From JACQFZ01 sp041485885 (GTDB taxonomy: Bacteria; Pseudomonadota; Gammaproteobacteria; Acidiferrobacterales; Sulfurifustaceae), in assembly GCA_041485885.1 (NCBI GenBank), contig JBGPKL010000063.1, forward strand, positions 1 through 20,759: a stretch of DNA of 20,759 bases, given 5' to 3'. Below, piece after piece: positions 1-6,155 of the stretch. How positions within the stretch are numbered: the stretch's first letter is position 1; each line of letters begins with the position of its first letter. Position numbers and translations under genes: made by a program. Under the pieces are notes generated by a model. The model worked only from the letters and a program-made list of their open reading frames with translations, had not been told where the DNA came from and did not search any database.

Positions 1-189
1 AACCGCGTCCCGGAAGTACGCGTGACGGTCATCCAGCGCCCGATCCCGCCAGAGCTGCTTGGCGGCGACTACGCAAGCGATCCGGCGCTGCGTGTACGTG
101 TACAACGCTGGCTGAATGAGATCTGGACGGAGAAGGATGCGACGATCGAGCAGTCACAGGGCAGGGCGACCGATGCAACGGTTTGCTGA
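1..189 (+). CDS. C-terminal end of a probable lysophospholipid-type acyltransferase (partial)
   Basis: An open frame enters from the left edge and ends at TGA 187-189, giving 62 residues. It contains RPIPPELLGGDY, a run with alternating charged and aromatic residues (RVQRWLNEIWTEKDA), and a polar tail. From memory this resembles the end of YihG-like 1-acyl-glycerol-3-phosphate acyltransferases, where a GDY motif is followed by an RFQxWxxxLWxEKD-like helix. The catalytic HX4D region would lie outside the window, so the function is inferred from the tail only. The stop is 2 bases from the end of the convergent hydrolase gene, which argues that the frame is real. It could instead belong to another protein with a similar amphipathic C-terminus. 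Confidence 0.5.
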   Translation, partial: NRVPEVRVTVIQRPIPPELLGGDYASDPALRVRVQRWLNEIWTEKDATIEQSQGRATDATVC

Positions 190-191
190 CG

Positions 192-1028
192 TTAGCGGCG
201 TTGCTGCAGGGCCATTTTTCTTACCGCACCGCGAGACATCCGCGCGAATATCTCTTCGGCGCCCGGGCTCCATACCTTCCAAGCGTGTCCGCCGACGGGT
301 GCCAGATAGTGGCCCGGCGGAAGTACGGCGCCGATCAAATCCGCGGCGGGGCGCAGCCGATCGCTCTCGCCGCAGACGAGCCACACGCGCTGACTCATCG
401 CGTTATCGCTGCTCCACGATTTGACGACGCGCCATTGCTCGCGTGCGCTGTTCGCCCGATTTATTTCTACAGGTTTCGGTCCCGGCTCCCATGTCGCGCC
501 GCCGCCCGCCGCCGCAATTTCCTTGATCAAAGATTCCTCGCCCATGAACGGCGCCATCAAGAGGAGCCCGGTCAGCTCACCGGGATGCTCGTGCTCGTAC
601 AAGGTCACGCCGACGCCGCCCATCGACGCGCCCGCCAGCCAGATTTCTCGATAGCCGCGCTGGCGGGCCGGCGTGACAATCTGGTTGTGCAGGCGAGCCA
701 CGAGCCCGCCATCCATATAATAGGAAAGCGTTGCTTCGACCAGCACGACGTCGAAATCCGGGCGACTGCGCTGAATAGCGGCGGCGATCCCGGCATTCGC
801 GAGCGCCGCGAGATCGTCGCCGCGACCCGGCAGTACGATCGCCAAGCGCCGCACCGGTCCCGGGGCCGGCGCGTTGACCCACTGCGTGGGCATCGGGTCG
901 ACCGCCTTCGGCAGCAGCACCGTGCACGCGGGCAACGTGGTTGCCGCGAGTGCTCCCAACCAAATGCGTAGCCGGCGCGGCCGCAACTCGCGAAAGAAGG
1001 ATCGTAGCGTTTGTCGCCACTGGTTCAT
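192..1028 (-). CDS. Alpha/beta hydrolase, probable lipoprotein
   Basis: 278 residues. The N-terminus has a basic stretch, a hydrophobic segment (about residues 22-34) and a lipobox-like LPAC ending at Cys35, so the protein is probably exported and lipid-anchored. The nucleophile elbow GASMGG places the catalytic serine at residue 135. GESDRL puts a candidate acid at Asp223, and GGHAW puts a candidate base at His248, in the order expected for the serine alpha/beta-hydrolase fold. An LPGRGDD loop near residues 66-72 is a likely oxyanion region. No cap domain or substrate-specific feature is recognised, so the substrate is unknown. The gene runs convergent to the acyltransferase tail and nearly touches it. 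It is transcribed away from the hicBA pair. Confidence 0.85.
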   Translation of the reverse strand: MNQWRQTLRSFFRELRPRRLRIWLGALAATTLPACTVLLPKAVDPMPTQWVNAPAPGPVRRLAIVLPGRGDDLAALANAGIAAAIQRSRPDFDVVLVEATLSYYMDGGLVARLHNQIVTPARQRGYREIWLAGASMGGVGVTLYEHEHPGELTGLLLMAPFMGEESLIKEIAAAGGGATWEPGPKPVEINRANSAREQWRVVKSWSSDNAMSQRVWLVCGESDRLRPAADLIGAVLPPGHYLAPVGGHAWKVWSPGAEEIFARMSRGAVRKMALQQRR

Positions 1029-1222
1029 GTGTTCACCTCGTCAATCGGAGCAGCCGACTACGGACGGTGCTCCCGTCTCGGTATTTAGTTATGGATTCAG
1101 CCGCAACGCAATACGTTTCGTCCATTGCGCTGTCGGCAACACTGTACTCTTGTCTTCGCGATCTGGTCGGTCACTCTGAGGTTAGGTTCTAGTCTCGATA
1201 TTGAGCTAAAATCGTTTCGTTT

Positions 1223-1235
1223 GGACAAATTGTCC
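1223..1235. promoter_or_regulatory. Candidate hicBA operator (perfect inverted repeat)
   Basis: GGACAA and TTGTCC flank a single A, a perfect 6-base inverted repeat that ends nine bases before the hicB ATG and abuts the GAGG ribosome-binding sequence (1236-1239). A weak -10-like TAAAAT lies at 1207-1212. HicB proteins and HicAB complexes often repress their own operon, so an operator here is plausible. However, the HicB copy is short and shows no separate DNA-binding domain. The rest of the 216-base gap between the hydrolase and hicB shows nothing else. Confidence 0.35.
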
Positions 1236-1244
1236 GAGGCAGCG

Positions 1245-1448
1245 ATGAATCTGAGTATCGAACACGAAGAGGAAGCGGATGGCCGGTGGCTGGCCGAAGT
1301 GCCCGAGCTGCCGGGCGTGCTTGCGTACGGAGCAACCCGGGAAGAGGCGATCGCGAAAGCAGAAGTGTTGGCATTGCGCGTAGTGGCCGAGCGTTTGGAG
1401 AACGGCGAAAGTCGCGCTGTGCCGATCAATATCTCGATCGCTGCATGA
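1245..1448 (+). CDS. hicB: HicB-family antitoxin (short form)
   Basis: 67 residues. The sequence runs through the typical partially degraded RNase H-like HicB fold: a first strand with the SIEHEEE segment, then the diagnostic WLAEVPELPGVLAYG, then a helix with TREEAIAKAEVLALR. The ATG at 1245 is chosen because it begins at the family's usual start and has GAGG five bases upstream. An in-frame ATG at 1125 would add an unrelated 40-residue leader. There is no C-terminal ribbon-helix-helix or HTH domain, as in the minimal HicB class. The stop overlaps the hicA start (ATGA), so the two are translationally coupled. It should neutralise the HicA RNase by masking it. Confidence 0.85.
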   Translation: MNLSIEHEEEADGRWLAEVPELPGVLAYGATREEAIAKAEVLALRVVAERLENGESRAVPINISIAA

Positions 1449-1633
1449 GTCAATGGCCGTCCGCTAAAGCGAAGCGTGTCTTGGCTGCTTTGCTTCGCAT
1501 CGGATGGCGCATCAAAAGGCAGTCAGGCTCGCACCAGACGCTTTCTCATCCGCAACGTCCGGACTTCATATTTGCCTTTCACGACGGCGACGAGATCGGG
1601 CCCCCGACAATTACCGCTTTACTGCAATCGTAA
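1445..1633 (+). CDS. hicA: HicA-family mRNA interferase toxin, short C-terminus
   Basis: 62 residues. The segment GWRIKRQSGSHQTL carries the conserved HicA histidine (His30) of the dsRNA-binding-like RNase fold, followed by a strand rich in F and H (DFIFAFHDGDEIGP). The antitoxin-first order with a 4-base ATGA overlap to hicB supports the call. The family normally continues after this point with a helix ending in a GLTPEDL-like motif. Here the frame turns into PTITALLQS and stops, so roughly the last 12 residues are missing or altered. Whether the toxin is still active is uncertain. Its stop codon overlaps the strong ribosome-binding site of the next gene. Confidence 0.8.
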   Translation: MSQWPSAKAKRVLAALLRIGWRIKRQSGSHQTLSHPQRPDFIFAFHDGDEIGPPTITALLQS

Positions 1634-1638
1634 GGAGG
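1631..1638 (+). promoter_or_regulatory. Strong ribosome-binding site overlapping the hicA stop
   Basis: TAAGGAGG is a near-perfect Shine-Dalgarno sequence. Its TAA is also the hicA stop codon, and it is four bases before the ATG at 1643. The overlap fixes the start of the downstream gene and suggests it can be read on the hicBA transcript. Confidence 0.75.
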
Positions 1639-1642
1639 CACT

Positions 1643-2392
1643 ATGAAAGTGAATGGCATCACGCAGCAAGACCGTCGTCGATTCTTGCGAGTTGCCGGGG
1701 CTGCGACGGCCGCTCTTATGTTCAACGGTCTGCCACTCTCAGGTCGCGCCGCAGGTACAGACGCCGCGAAAACGAAGATCGGCATCGTCGGTTCGGGGAA
1801 GGTCGGCGGCACGCTCGGCGGCGTCTGGGCGAAGGCCGGGCACGACGTCATGTTCTCATCGCGCCACATCGAGAACGATAAAGCGCTCGCCGCCAAGCTC
1901 GGCCCCAATGCACGGGCCGGAACGCCGCGCGAAGCCGCCGCCTTTGGCGACGTGCTGCTGATCTCGGTCCCCTACGGCGCGCTCCCGCAAGTCGGCAAGG
2001 ACCTGGCGGACCTGCTGAAGGGCAAGGTGGTGATCGATACGTGCAACCCGTTTGTCGCGCGTGACGGTGAAATTGCGACGTGGGCCCGAGAGAAAGGAGC
2101 CGGCATCGCCTCGGCGGAATTGCTCCCCGGCGCGCGCATTGTCCGCGCCTTCAATGCGATCGGCGCTGCGCGAATGGGCGCAGCGCATGAACAGCCAGGA
2201 CGCATCGGCATGCCGATCGCGGGCGATGATGCGCAGGCCCTCGCGCTCGCCTCGCGTCTGATACGCGACATCGGCTACGAGCCTGTCGTGATCGGCGGGC
2301 TCGCCATGGGCAAACATTTGATGCCGGGAACACCGCTCGCGGGCGAGCGCACGCCGGAGGAGATTCGGAAGATTGCTGCCACCCTTAAATGA
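1643..2392 (+). CDS. Tat-exported NAD(P)-binding protein of the F420-dependent NADP oxidoreductase family
   Basis: 249 residues. A twin-arginine leader (RRRFLRV at 11-17, then a hydrophobic h-region to about residue 32 and likely cleavage near GRAAG) precedes a Rossmann dinucleotide-binding segment, KIGIVGSGKVGG (GxGxxG at 50-55). Further family features are SSRHIEN after the second strand, VLLISVPYGALP, VVIDTCNPF and RAFNAIGA. This is the arrangement of the NADPH-dependent F420 reductase/prephenate dehydrogenase-like NAD-binding domain without a further catalytic domain. Cytosolic homologues are common. A Tat leader suggests the protein folds with its cofactor before export to the periplasm. 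The reaction and partner are unknown. It follows hicA with no gap beyond the ribosome-binding site. Confidence 0.8.
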   Translation: MKVNGITQQDRRRFLRVAGAATAALMFNGLPLSGRAAGTDAAKTKIGIVGSGKVGGTLGGVWAKAGHDVMFSSRHIENDKALAAKLGPNARAGTPREAAAFGDVLLISVPYGALPQVGKDLADLLKGKVVIDTCNPFVARDGEIATWAREKGAGIASAELLPGARIVRAFNAIGAARMGAAHEQPGRIGMPIAGDDAQALALASRLIRDIGYEPVVIGGLAMGKHLMPGTPLAGERTPEEIRKIAATLK

Positions 2393-2488
2393 CGGGCGTG
2401 TTGGTCACACCGCGATTGTTTCTAGCAGTCGCGACTAATGTGATCTGACCCAATTGTTATTTGTTCCAGAGATCTTAGCGGAGACGAA

Positions 2489-3571
2489 ATGAGCAAAGCA
2501 AAGCGGTGGCGGTGGGTTGTCGTCGGATTGGTGCTCACGATCGTAGCGGCCGGTGCTTATCTGCTGTTGTGGCCAGTGCGTATCGATCCGGCTGCGTGGA
2601 CGCCGCAACCCGCTCCCGCGCTCGCGGGTGTCTACGCGCCGAATACGCGCCTCGCGGAAACCGATCGTCTGGCCGAGGGGTTCGGCATCGGGCCGGAAAC
2701 CATTGCCATCGACGCGCAGGGAAATATCTACGGCGGCGTGACCGACGGGCGCATCGTCCGGCTGAAACCGGACGGCAGCGGGGCGGCAACCTTCGTCAAT
2801 ACCGGTGGACGTCCGCTCGGGATGGATTTCGACAAGCAGGGCAATCTCATCGTCGCCGACGCTGCCAAGGGTTTACTCGCGATAGCGCCGGACGGAAAAA
2901 TCACCGTGCTCGCGACCGGCGTCGATGGAAAACCGTTTCGCTTGACCGACGACGTCGACATCGGGCGCGACGGGACGATTTACTTCACCGACGCGAGTCA
3001 CAAGTTCGCGGTTGCCGAAACCACCTTGGATCTGCTGGAACATCGCTCCAACGGCCGGCTGCTCGCCTACGATCCGAAGACCGGTGCGACGCGCGTGCTG
3101 CTGGATCAACTTTATTTCGCCAACGGTGTGGCGGTGAGTCCGGACCAATCCTTCGTGCTGGTGAACGAAACCGGCAAATACCGTGTGCGCCGTCTGTGGT
3201 TGAGCGGGCCGCGCCAGGGCCAGGATGAAATCTTCATCGACAACCTACCCGGGTTCCCGGATGGCATCTCATCGAACGGCGCCGGTATGTATTGGCTCGC
3301 CCTCGTCGCCCCGCGCACGCGCGACCTCGACAATCTATTACCCAACCCGTTCGTGCGCAAGATCATCGCGCGCCTTCCCGCAGGCATGGCGCCTAAAGCG
3401 ACGTGCTATGCCTTCGTGCTCGGACTGGACGCGAACGGCAAGGTAGTCGAGAACCTGCAGGATCCGGGATGCAAGCGCTTCGGCTTTATCACCGCCGTGA
3501 CCGAGCACGACGGAAAACTCTATTTCGGAAGCCTGGAGCTGCCGGCAATCGGCCGTTTTACGCTCAAGTAG
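2489..3571 (+). CDS. Membrane-anchored SMP-30/strictosidine synthase-like beta-propeller
   Basis: 360 residues. One N-terminal membrane segment (about residues 9-30) after a basic KAKRWRW start indicates a signal anchor with the rest in the periplasm. The body has repeated propeller blades: IAIDAQGNIYGG, GMDFDKQGNLIVADA, DDVDIGRDGTIYFTDAS, NGVAVSPDQSFVLVNE and FPDGISSNGAGMYWLALV. The order and wording match the strictosidine synthase-like/gluconolactonase superfamily, including the APMAP-like group. Members are calcium-dependent lactonases or esterases, but bacterial substrates are mostly unknown. Start ATG 2489 has GGAGA about four bases upstream. A 96-base gap without obvious structure separates it from the previous gene. 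Confidence 0.85.
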   Translation: MSKAKRWRWVVVGLVLTIVAAGAYLLLWPVRIDPAAWTPQPAPALAGVYAPNTRLAETDRLAEGFGIGPETIAIDAQGNIYGGVTDGRIVRLKPDGSGAATFVNTGGRPLGMDFDKQGNLIVADAAKGLLAIAPDGKITVLATGVDGKPFRLTDDVDIGRDGTIYFTDASHKFAVAETTLDLLEHRSNGRLLAYDPKTGATRVLLDQLYFANGVAVSPDQSFVLVNETGKYRVRRLWLSGPRQGQDEIFIDNLPGFPDGISSNGAGMYWLALVAPRTRDLDNLLPNPFVRKIIARLPAGMAPKATCYAFVLGLDANGKVVENLQDPGCKRFGFITAVTEHDGKLYFGSLELPAIGRFTLK

Positions 3572-3581
3572 TTCGCGCCGA

Positions 3582-3791
3582 GTGAGAAAGGAATACAATT
3601 TTTCGAAATCCGTAAAGAATCCGTACGTGAAGAAAGCAAAGAAACAGCTCACGATTCGGTTGGACGAACACACTATTGCCTACTTCAAGGCGATGTCCCG
3701 TCAGAACGGAATTCCGTATCAAAATCTGATCAATCTGTATCTGCCGGAATGCGCGCATTCCGGGAAGAAGCTGTCGCTCAATGGGGGATAG
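3582..3791 (+). CDS. BrnA/CopG-like ribbon-helix-helix antitoxin, orphan
   Basis: 69 residues. The KKQLTIRLDEHTIAYFKAMSRQNGIPYQNLINLYL segment is a ribbon-helix-helix domain: a beta strand (QLTIRL), helix A, a turn, then helix B (PYQNLINLYL). The preceding MRKEYNFSKSVKNPY leader is typical of the BrnA-like antitoxin family. The only start in a sensible position is GTG 3582, with no clear Shine-Dalgarno, 10 bases after the propeller gene, so translation could be coupled to it. In BrnT-BrnA systems the toxin gene sits directly upstream. Here that place is taken by the propeller gene and no BrnT-like frame is seen on either side. It is therefore an orphan antitoxin or a repurposed regulator. Confidence 0.7.
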   Translation: MRKEYNFSKSVKNPYVKKAKKQLTIRLDEHTIAYFKAMSRQNGIPYQNLINLYLPECAHSGKKLSLNGG

Positions 3792-3826
3792 CTCACAGCG
3801 CCCCGGCGACTCCCCGACCACTATTA

Positions 3827-4243
3827 TTAGAAGAGCAGATCGCCCATCGTCGTTTCGTGCTGCTCGCTGTTGTTCCAGTTGTCGAGCCGGTAGGTTGAGC
3901 ACATCCATCCATTGCAGACCGCATGCCATGATCCGAGCTGCGCATAAGCGGGCAAAAGTCTGGCCGCAATCGTGACCCTACCGTAACCGCCCGCACTCGT
4001 GTGTTCGTTTACGACCGCGCTGGCATCGCCGTCGAAAACAACGGGTAGAACGTAAACGGCGCACCACTTGGCCTCCGTCGTCGCGGCTGCTGAACCAGCC
4101 TTGGGCGCGTTCGTGAGCTTGACGCCTTCGCAGCCGGTGTATCGATCGTCGAAGTAACCTGTGTCGGAGGCGGAGGCGAGCGGAAGATGGATCCACAGTA
4201 CGGTGGCTGAAAGGAGAGAGAGTAAGGCAACGCGATTTTGCAT
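3827..4243 (-). CDS. Small secreted protein of unknown function
   Basis: 138 residues. A clear Sec signal peptide (hydrophobic core about residues 5-22, cleavage likely after LASA at residue 25) predicts a mature periplasmic or extracellular protein of about 113 residues. It has four cysteines (38, 61, 100, 105) that could form two disulfides. The mature part is rich in small and aromatic residues (WCAVYVLPVVF, GWMCSTYRL, DNWNN). AAAGGAG lies six bases upstream of the ATG on the minus strand, so the start is well supported. I do not recognise a family. It is convergent with the antitoxin gene at 3582. Confidence 0.7.
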   Translation of the reverse strand: MQNRVALLSLLSATVLWIHLPLASASDTGYFDDRYTGCEGVKLTNAPKAGSAAATTEAKWCAVYVLPVVFDGDASAVVNEHTSAGGYGRVTIAARLLPAYAQLGSWHAVCNGWMCSTYRLDNWNNSEQHETTMGDLLF

Positions 4244-4465
4244 AGAAACTCCTTTGGCATACGGTCGACAAAGCGAGCCGACACTATTGGCATCTGCGCT
4301 TATTACTTTATTCTAGTCTCTCGTCGCCAATCGCCGGTAATTCCGTTTTCACTCGGAAAATGCAGTCAGTTGACCGCAGCATTGCGGTCTGTCCGCCCGT
4401 TGCTCCGTTCCGATCTCCTCGTTCAAGCCCGATACTCACGCGACCGAAGCGGGCTGTACTAACCT
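4244..4465. other. Gene-free interval between the secreted protein and the first moaD fragment
   Basis: No coding frame is convincing here. It includes the ribosome-binding site of the minus-strand secreted-protein gene and a small perfect hairpin, GACCGCA/TGCGGTC (4372-4378 and 4383-4389, four-base loop), with no T-run. Together with the fragment at 4466-4520 it makes the roughly 340-base space before TumE. Confidence 0.5.
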
Positions 4466-4520
4466 ACCCCGCTGCACACCAACGCGCGCGAAGTCGAAGC
4501 GAACGGCGCAACGCTGACCG
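4466..4520 (+). pseudogene. moaD-like fragment 1 (N-terminal piece)
   Basis: These 55 bases match the N-terminal part of the intact moaD-like gene (5462-5522). A 6-base deletion (TCCTAC lost after CTGCAC) and one substitution are the only differences I see. The match begins at the sixth or seventh codon and stops abruptly after GCTGACCG. No start codon precedes it in frame, so it is a non-functional copy. Near identity to the intact copy implies a recent duplication or gene conversion. It lies 72 bases upstream of TumE. Confidence 0.85.
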
Positions 4521-4581
4521 CATTCGGCGCAACGTGCCTCGCTGGTTGTCCCCTGCACGCACTGGCATGCACAGCCTCATA

Positions 4582-4600
4582 TATGGCAACATATGCCATA
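4582..4600. promoter_or_regulatory. Candidate TumE-TumA operator (perfect inverted repeat)
   Basis: TATGGCA and TGCCATA are exact reverse complements separated by ACATA. The element ends one base before the preferred tumE start (4602) and covers the alternative ATG at 4593. TumA carries a winged-helix domain, so binding here would block transcription or translation initiation and give autorepression. The position is suggestive, but binding is an inference. Confidence 0.5.
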
Positions 4601-4601
4601 C

Positions 4602-4889
4602 ATGAAGGCGACGCTGCTGCTCGAAGAGCGTATCGAGATGCCGGACGGAGCGGTCGTCGAAATCGCCATCTGGCGCCTGCCGCAGCCCACGCCCGACCGT
4701 CCGCATGGTCTTAAATATCGACTTTACTTCGGGCGTGGTGGCAAGTGTCTGGTGCGTTACGACAATGAATCGGGCAAGGGCGATCACCGCCACGTTGGAA
4801 AAAGGGAAATGCCGTATCGGTTCACTTCGGTACGTCGATTGCGCCGGGATTTTTGGGCTGATGTCGTGAAGCTTGGAGGTTATGAATGA
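4602..4889 (+). CDS. tumE: TumE-family toxin
   Basis: 95 residues from ATG 4602. ATG 4593 would add MPY and fall inside the palindrome, and the family normally begins MKA. The diagnostic core is VRYDNESGKGDHRHVG (51-66), preceded by a beta-rich half (VVEIAIWRLP, KYRLYF) and followed by a RDFWADV helix. This is the DUF6516/TumE toxin family, paired with a DNA-binding TumA antitoxin. The invariant charged cluster DNESGKGDHRH looks like an active-site loop, but I do not claim a mechanism. The stop overlaps the tumA start (ATGA). Confidence 0.8.
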   Translation: MKATLLLEERIEMPDGAVVEIAIWRLPQPTPDRPHGLKYRLYFGRGGKCLVRYDNESGKGDHRHVGKREMPYRFTSVRRLRRDFWADVVKLGGYE

Positions 4890-5251
4890 GTCGGAGAAAG
4901 AAACTTCGCGTCGGGATCGGGTCGGCCACACAGGCACTCGATCGCTTCGAGGCGGTATGGAAACGTGCCGAGCGCGGCCGCCCGGTTGCGCCCGAATCCA
5001 GGCTCACGTTCTCGAGCCTGCCGCAACTACTTAAGGAATTGTCGCCGAGTCGCTGGGAGCTACTGGAGACGCTGCGCGTCGAGGGCAAGACGACCATCTA
5101 CGCGCTTGCTGGACGGCTCGGGCGTCACTACAAGAACGTCCACACCGACGTCACGCGCTTGCTACAGCTTGGCCTGATCGAGAAGACGAAAGACGGAAAG
5201 GTTCATGTTCCGTGGGATGTCATCGCCGCGGAGCTGAAGCTAGCCGCCTAA
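4886..5251 (+). CDS. tumA: TumA-family winged-helix antitoxin
   Basis: 121 residues. The C-terminal half (about residues 45-112) is a MarR/ArsR-like winged helix: RWELLETLRVEGKTTIYALA, then the recognition-helix region GRHYKNVHTDVTRLLQLGLIEK, then a wing (KDGKVHVPW). The N-terminal half, with FSSLPQLLKELSPSRW, probably contacts the toxin. It overlaps tumE by four bases with AGGT upstream, so the pair is co-translated. TumA probably neutralises TumE and represses through the palindrome at 4582-4600. Related single-domain HTH proteins of the HVO_A0114 type look similar, but the coupled TumE makes this call firm. Confidence 0.8.
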   Translation: MSRRKKLRVGIGSATQALDRFEAVWKRAERGRPVAPESRLTFSSLPQLLKELSPSRWELLETLRVEGKTTIYALAGRLGRHYKNVHTDVTRLLQLGLIEKTKDGKVHVPWDVIAAELKLAA

Positions 5252-5253
5252 GA

Positions 5254-5361
5254 GACACCCAGCGCGCATTGTCGGTGAACCGCGACGAAGGCAAGCGCTG
5301 GACGTGCATCGCACGCCACCTTCCGGAAATCTACGCGGTGGAGGCGGCGCAAATCGAATGA
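5254..5361 (+). pseudogene. C-terminal remnant of a BNR/sialidase-like repeat protein
   Basis: The frame reads SVNRDEGKRWTCIARHLPEIYAVEA and stops at TGA 5359-5361. RDEGKRW is a degenerate Asp-box (S/T-x-D-x-G-x-T-W), and the HLPxIYAVE ending is what I recall at the end of WD40/YVTN/BNR-like glycosyl-hydrolase-fold proteins. Some of these stand directly upstream of a moaD-like gene. Only about 30 codons survive, with no start, immediately after tumA. This is best read as the 3' end of a gene replaced by the TumE-TumA cassette. Confidence 0.5.
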
Positions 5362-5383
5362 GCCGCCCACGAATCAATTCCGT

Positions 5384-5408
5384 TCGTCCTGAGCCCGTCG
5401 AAGGACGA
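5384..5408. repeat. REP-like palindrome
   Basis: TCGTCCT (5384-5390) pairs with AGGACGA (5402-5408) around an 11-base centre, GAGCCCGTCGA. Hairpins of the form TCGTCCTGAGC...GTCGAAGGACGA are scattered through many proteobacterial genomes as intergenic palindromes. It lies between the BNR remnant and moaD and could also stabilise or terminate transcripts. There is no T-run. Confidence 0.6.
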
Positions 5409-5443
5409 CTTAAGTCCCGGCGCTCGTGATCGAGGTCGAGACC

Positions 5444-5701
5444 ATGAAGGTCCTGATCCCGACCCCGCTGCACTCCTACACCAACGCGCGCGAAGTCGAA
5501 GCGAACGGCGTAACGCTGACCGAACTCCTCGCCGATCTCGACCGCCAATACCCCGGCCTGCGCTTCCGCGTGATCGACGAGCAGAACAACCTGCGCGCGC
5601 GCATGCGGTTCTTCGTCAATGGTGAGCAGGTATTCGACGTAGCGCACCCGCTTCGTCCGATTGACTCGGTGTTCCTCGTGCAGGCGCTGAGTGGCGGGTG
5701 A
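5444..5701 (+). CDS. MoaD/ThiS-family ubiquitin-like sulfur carrier
   Basis: 85 residues from ATG 5444, chosen because GAGGT lies seven bases upstream and the family begins with a short strand such as MKVLIPTPL. GTG 5426 would add six residues. The beta-grasp pattern is visible: strand, AREVEANGVTLTELLADLDRQYPGLRFRV, MRFFVNGEQVF and PIDSVFLVQALSGG. The C-terminal Gly-Gly is the residue pair adenylated and thiocarboxylated by MoeB/ThiF-type activating enzymes. It could serve molybdopterin or another sulfur-insertion pathway, and no partner enzyme is in the window. Fragments of this gene occur at 4466-4520 and 6576-6741. This is the only intact copy. Confidence 0.85.
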   Translation: MKVLIPTPLHSYTNAREVEANGVTLTELLADLDRQYPGLRFRVIDEQNNLRARMRFFVNGEQVFDVAHPLRPIDSVFLVQALSGG

Positions 5702-5810
5702 AGCTCGGCCAGGACGATTTTCCGCATACGGCAACTGGCTGGATTTTTCGCGTCCGTCAGTATACGGTCTAACACAACGAATAAAGCGCGATCCTGCGTC
5801 GGGTTTGAAC

Positions 5811-6155
5811 ATGAAAGCCTTAGATCAAATCTCCTTGAAGACGAACGATCGCCGGGCGATCGAGAAGGCGGTACGTGTGTTGCAAAGCCAGTTCCCGGTG
5901 GAGCGCGTCGTACTGTACGGCTCGAAAGCGACAGGCACCGACGACGCGGAATCCGATATCGATCTCTTGGTATTGACCACGCGCGACCTCGACTGGCGTG
6001 AACGCAGTCGCATTGTCGACGCCCTATTCGATGTGCAGCTCGAACTCGGCGTCGTCATTAGCCCGCTCGTCATCTCAAGTCGCGAATGGTCGAAGGGGCG
6101 CTACGCCGTTCTTCCGATCCATGATGAGATCGAGCGCTACGGGGTCGCGGCGTGA
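5811..6155 (+). CDS. MNT-family minimal nucleotidyltransferase (antitoxin)
   Basis: 114 residues from ATG 5811. Upstream in-frame codons overlap moaD and add an unrelated leader. The nucleotidyltransferase signature is GSKATGTDDAESDIDLLV, with Gly37-Ser38 and Asp49/Asp51 as metal ligands. The later carboxylate seen in classical enzymes is not obvious: that strand reads LELGVVISPLVISS, as in a subgroup paired with HEPN proteins. In studied MNT-HEPN pairs the nucleotidyltransferase modifies the HEPN toxin by adding AMP and so silences it. The stop overlaps the HEPN start (GTGA). A 109-base spacer after moaD shows no clear operator. Confidence 0.8.
   Translation: MKALDQISLKTNDRRAIEKAVRVLQSQFPVERVVLYGSKATGTDDAESDIDLLVLTTRDLDWRERSRIVDALFDVQLELGVVISPLVISSREWSKGRYAVLPIHDEIERYGVAA

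Noticed and set aside
183..971. A 262-codon plus-strand open frame opposite the alpha/beta hydrolase
   Set aside because: The minus-strand gene has a leader, a nucleophile elbow and a catalytic triad. This frame has none and is a shadow.
4372..4389. Hairpin GACCGCA/TGCGGTC as a terminator
   Set aside because: The stem is only seven bases, there is no T-run, and no gene ends next to it.
5760..5812. Integron attC-like site before the MNT gene (GTCTAAC followed by a GTCGGGT box)
   Set aside because: The first box fits RYYYAAC, but the second does not match its reverse complement, the stem does not pair, and no integron integrase or other attC sites are seen near the other cassettes.
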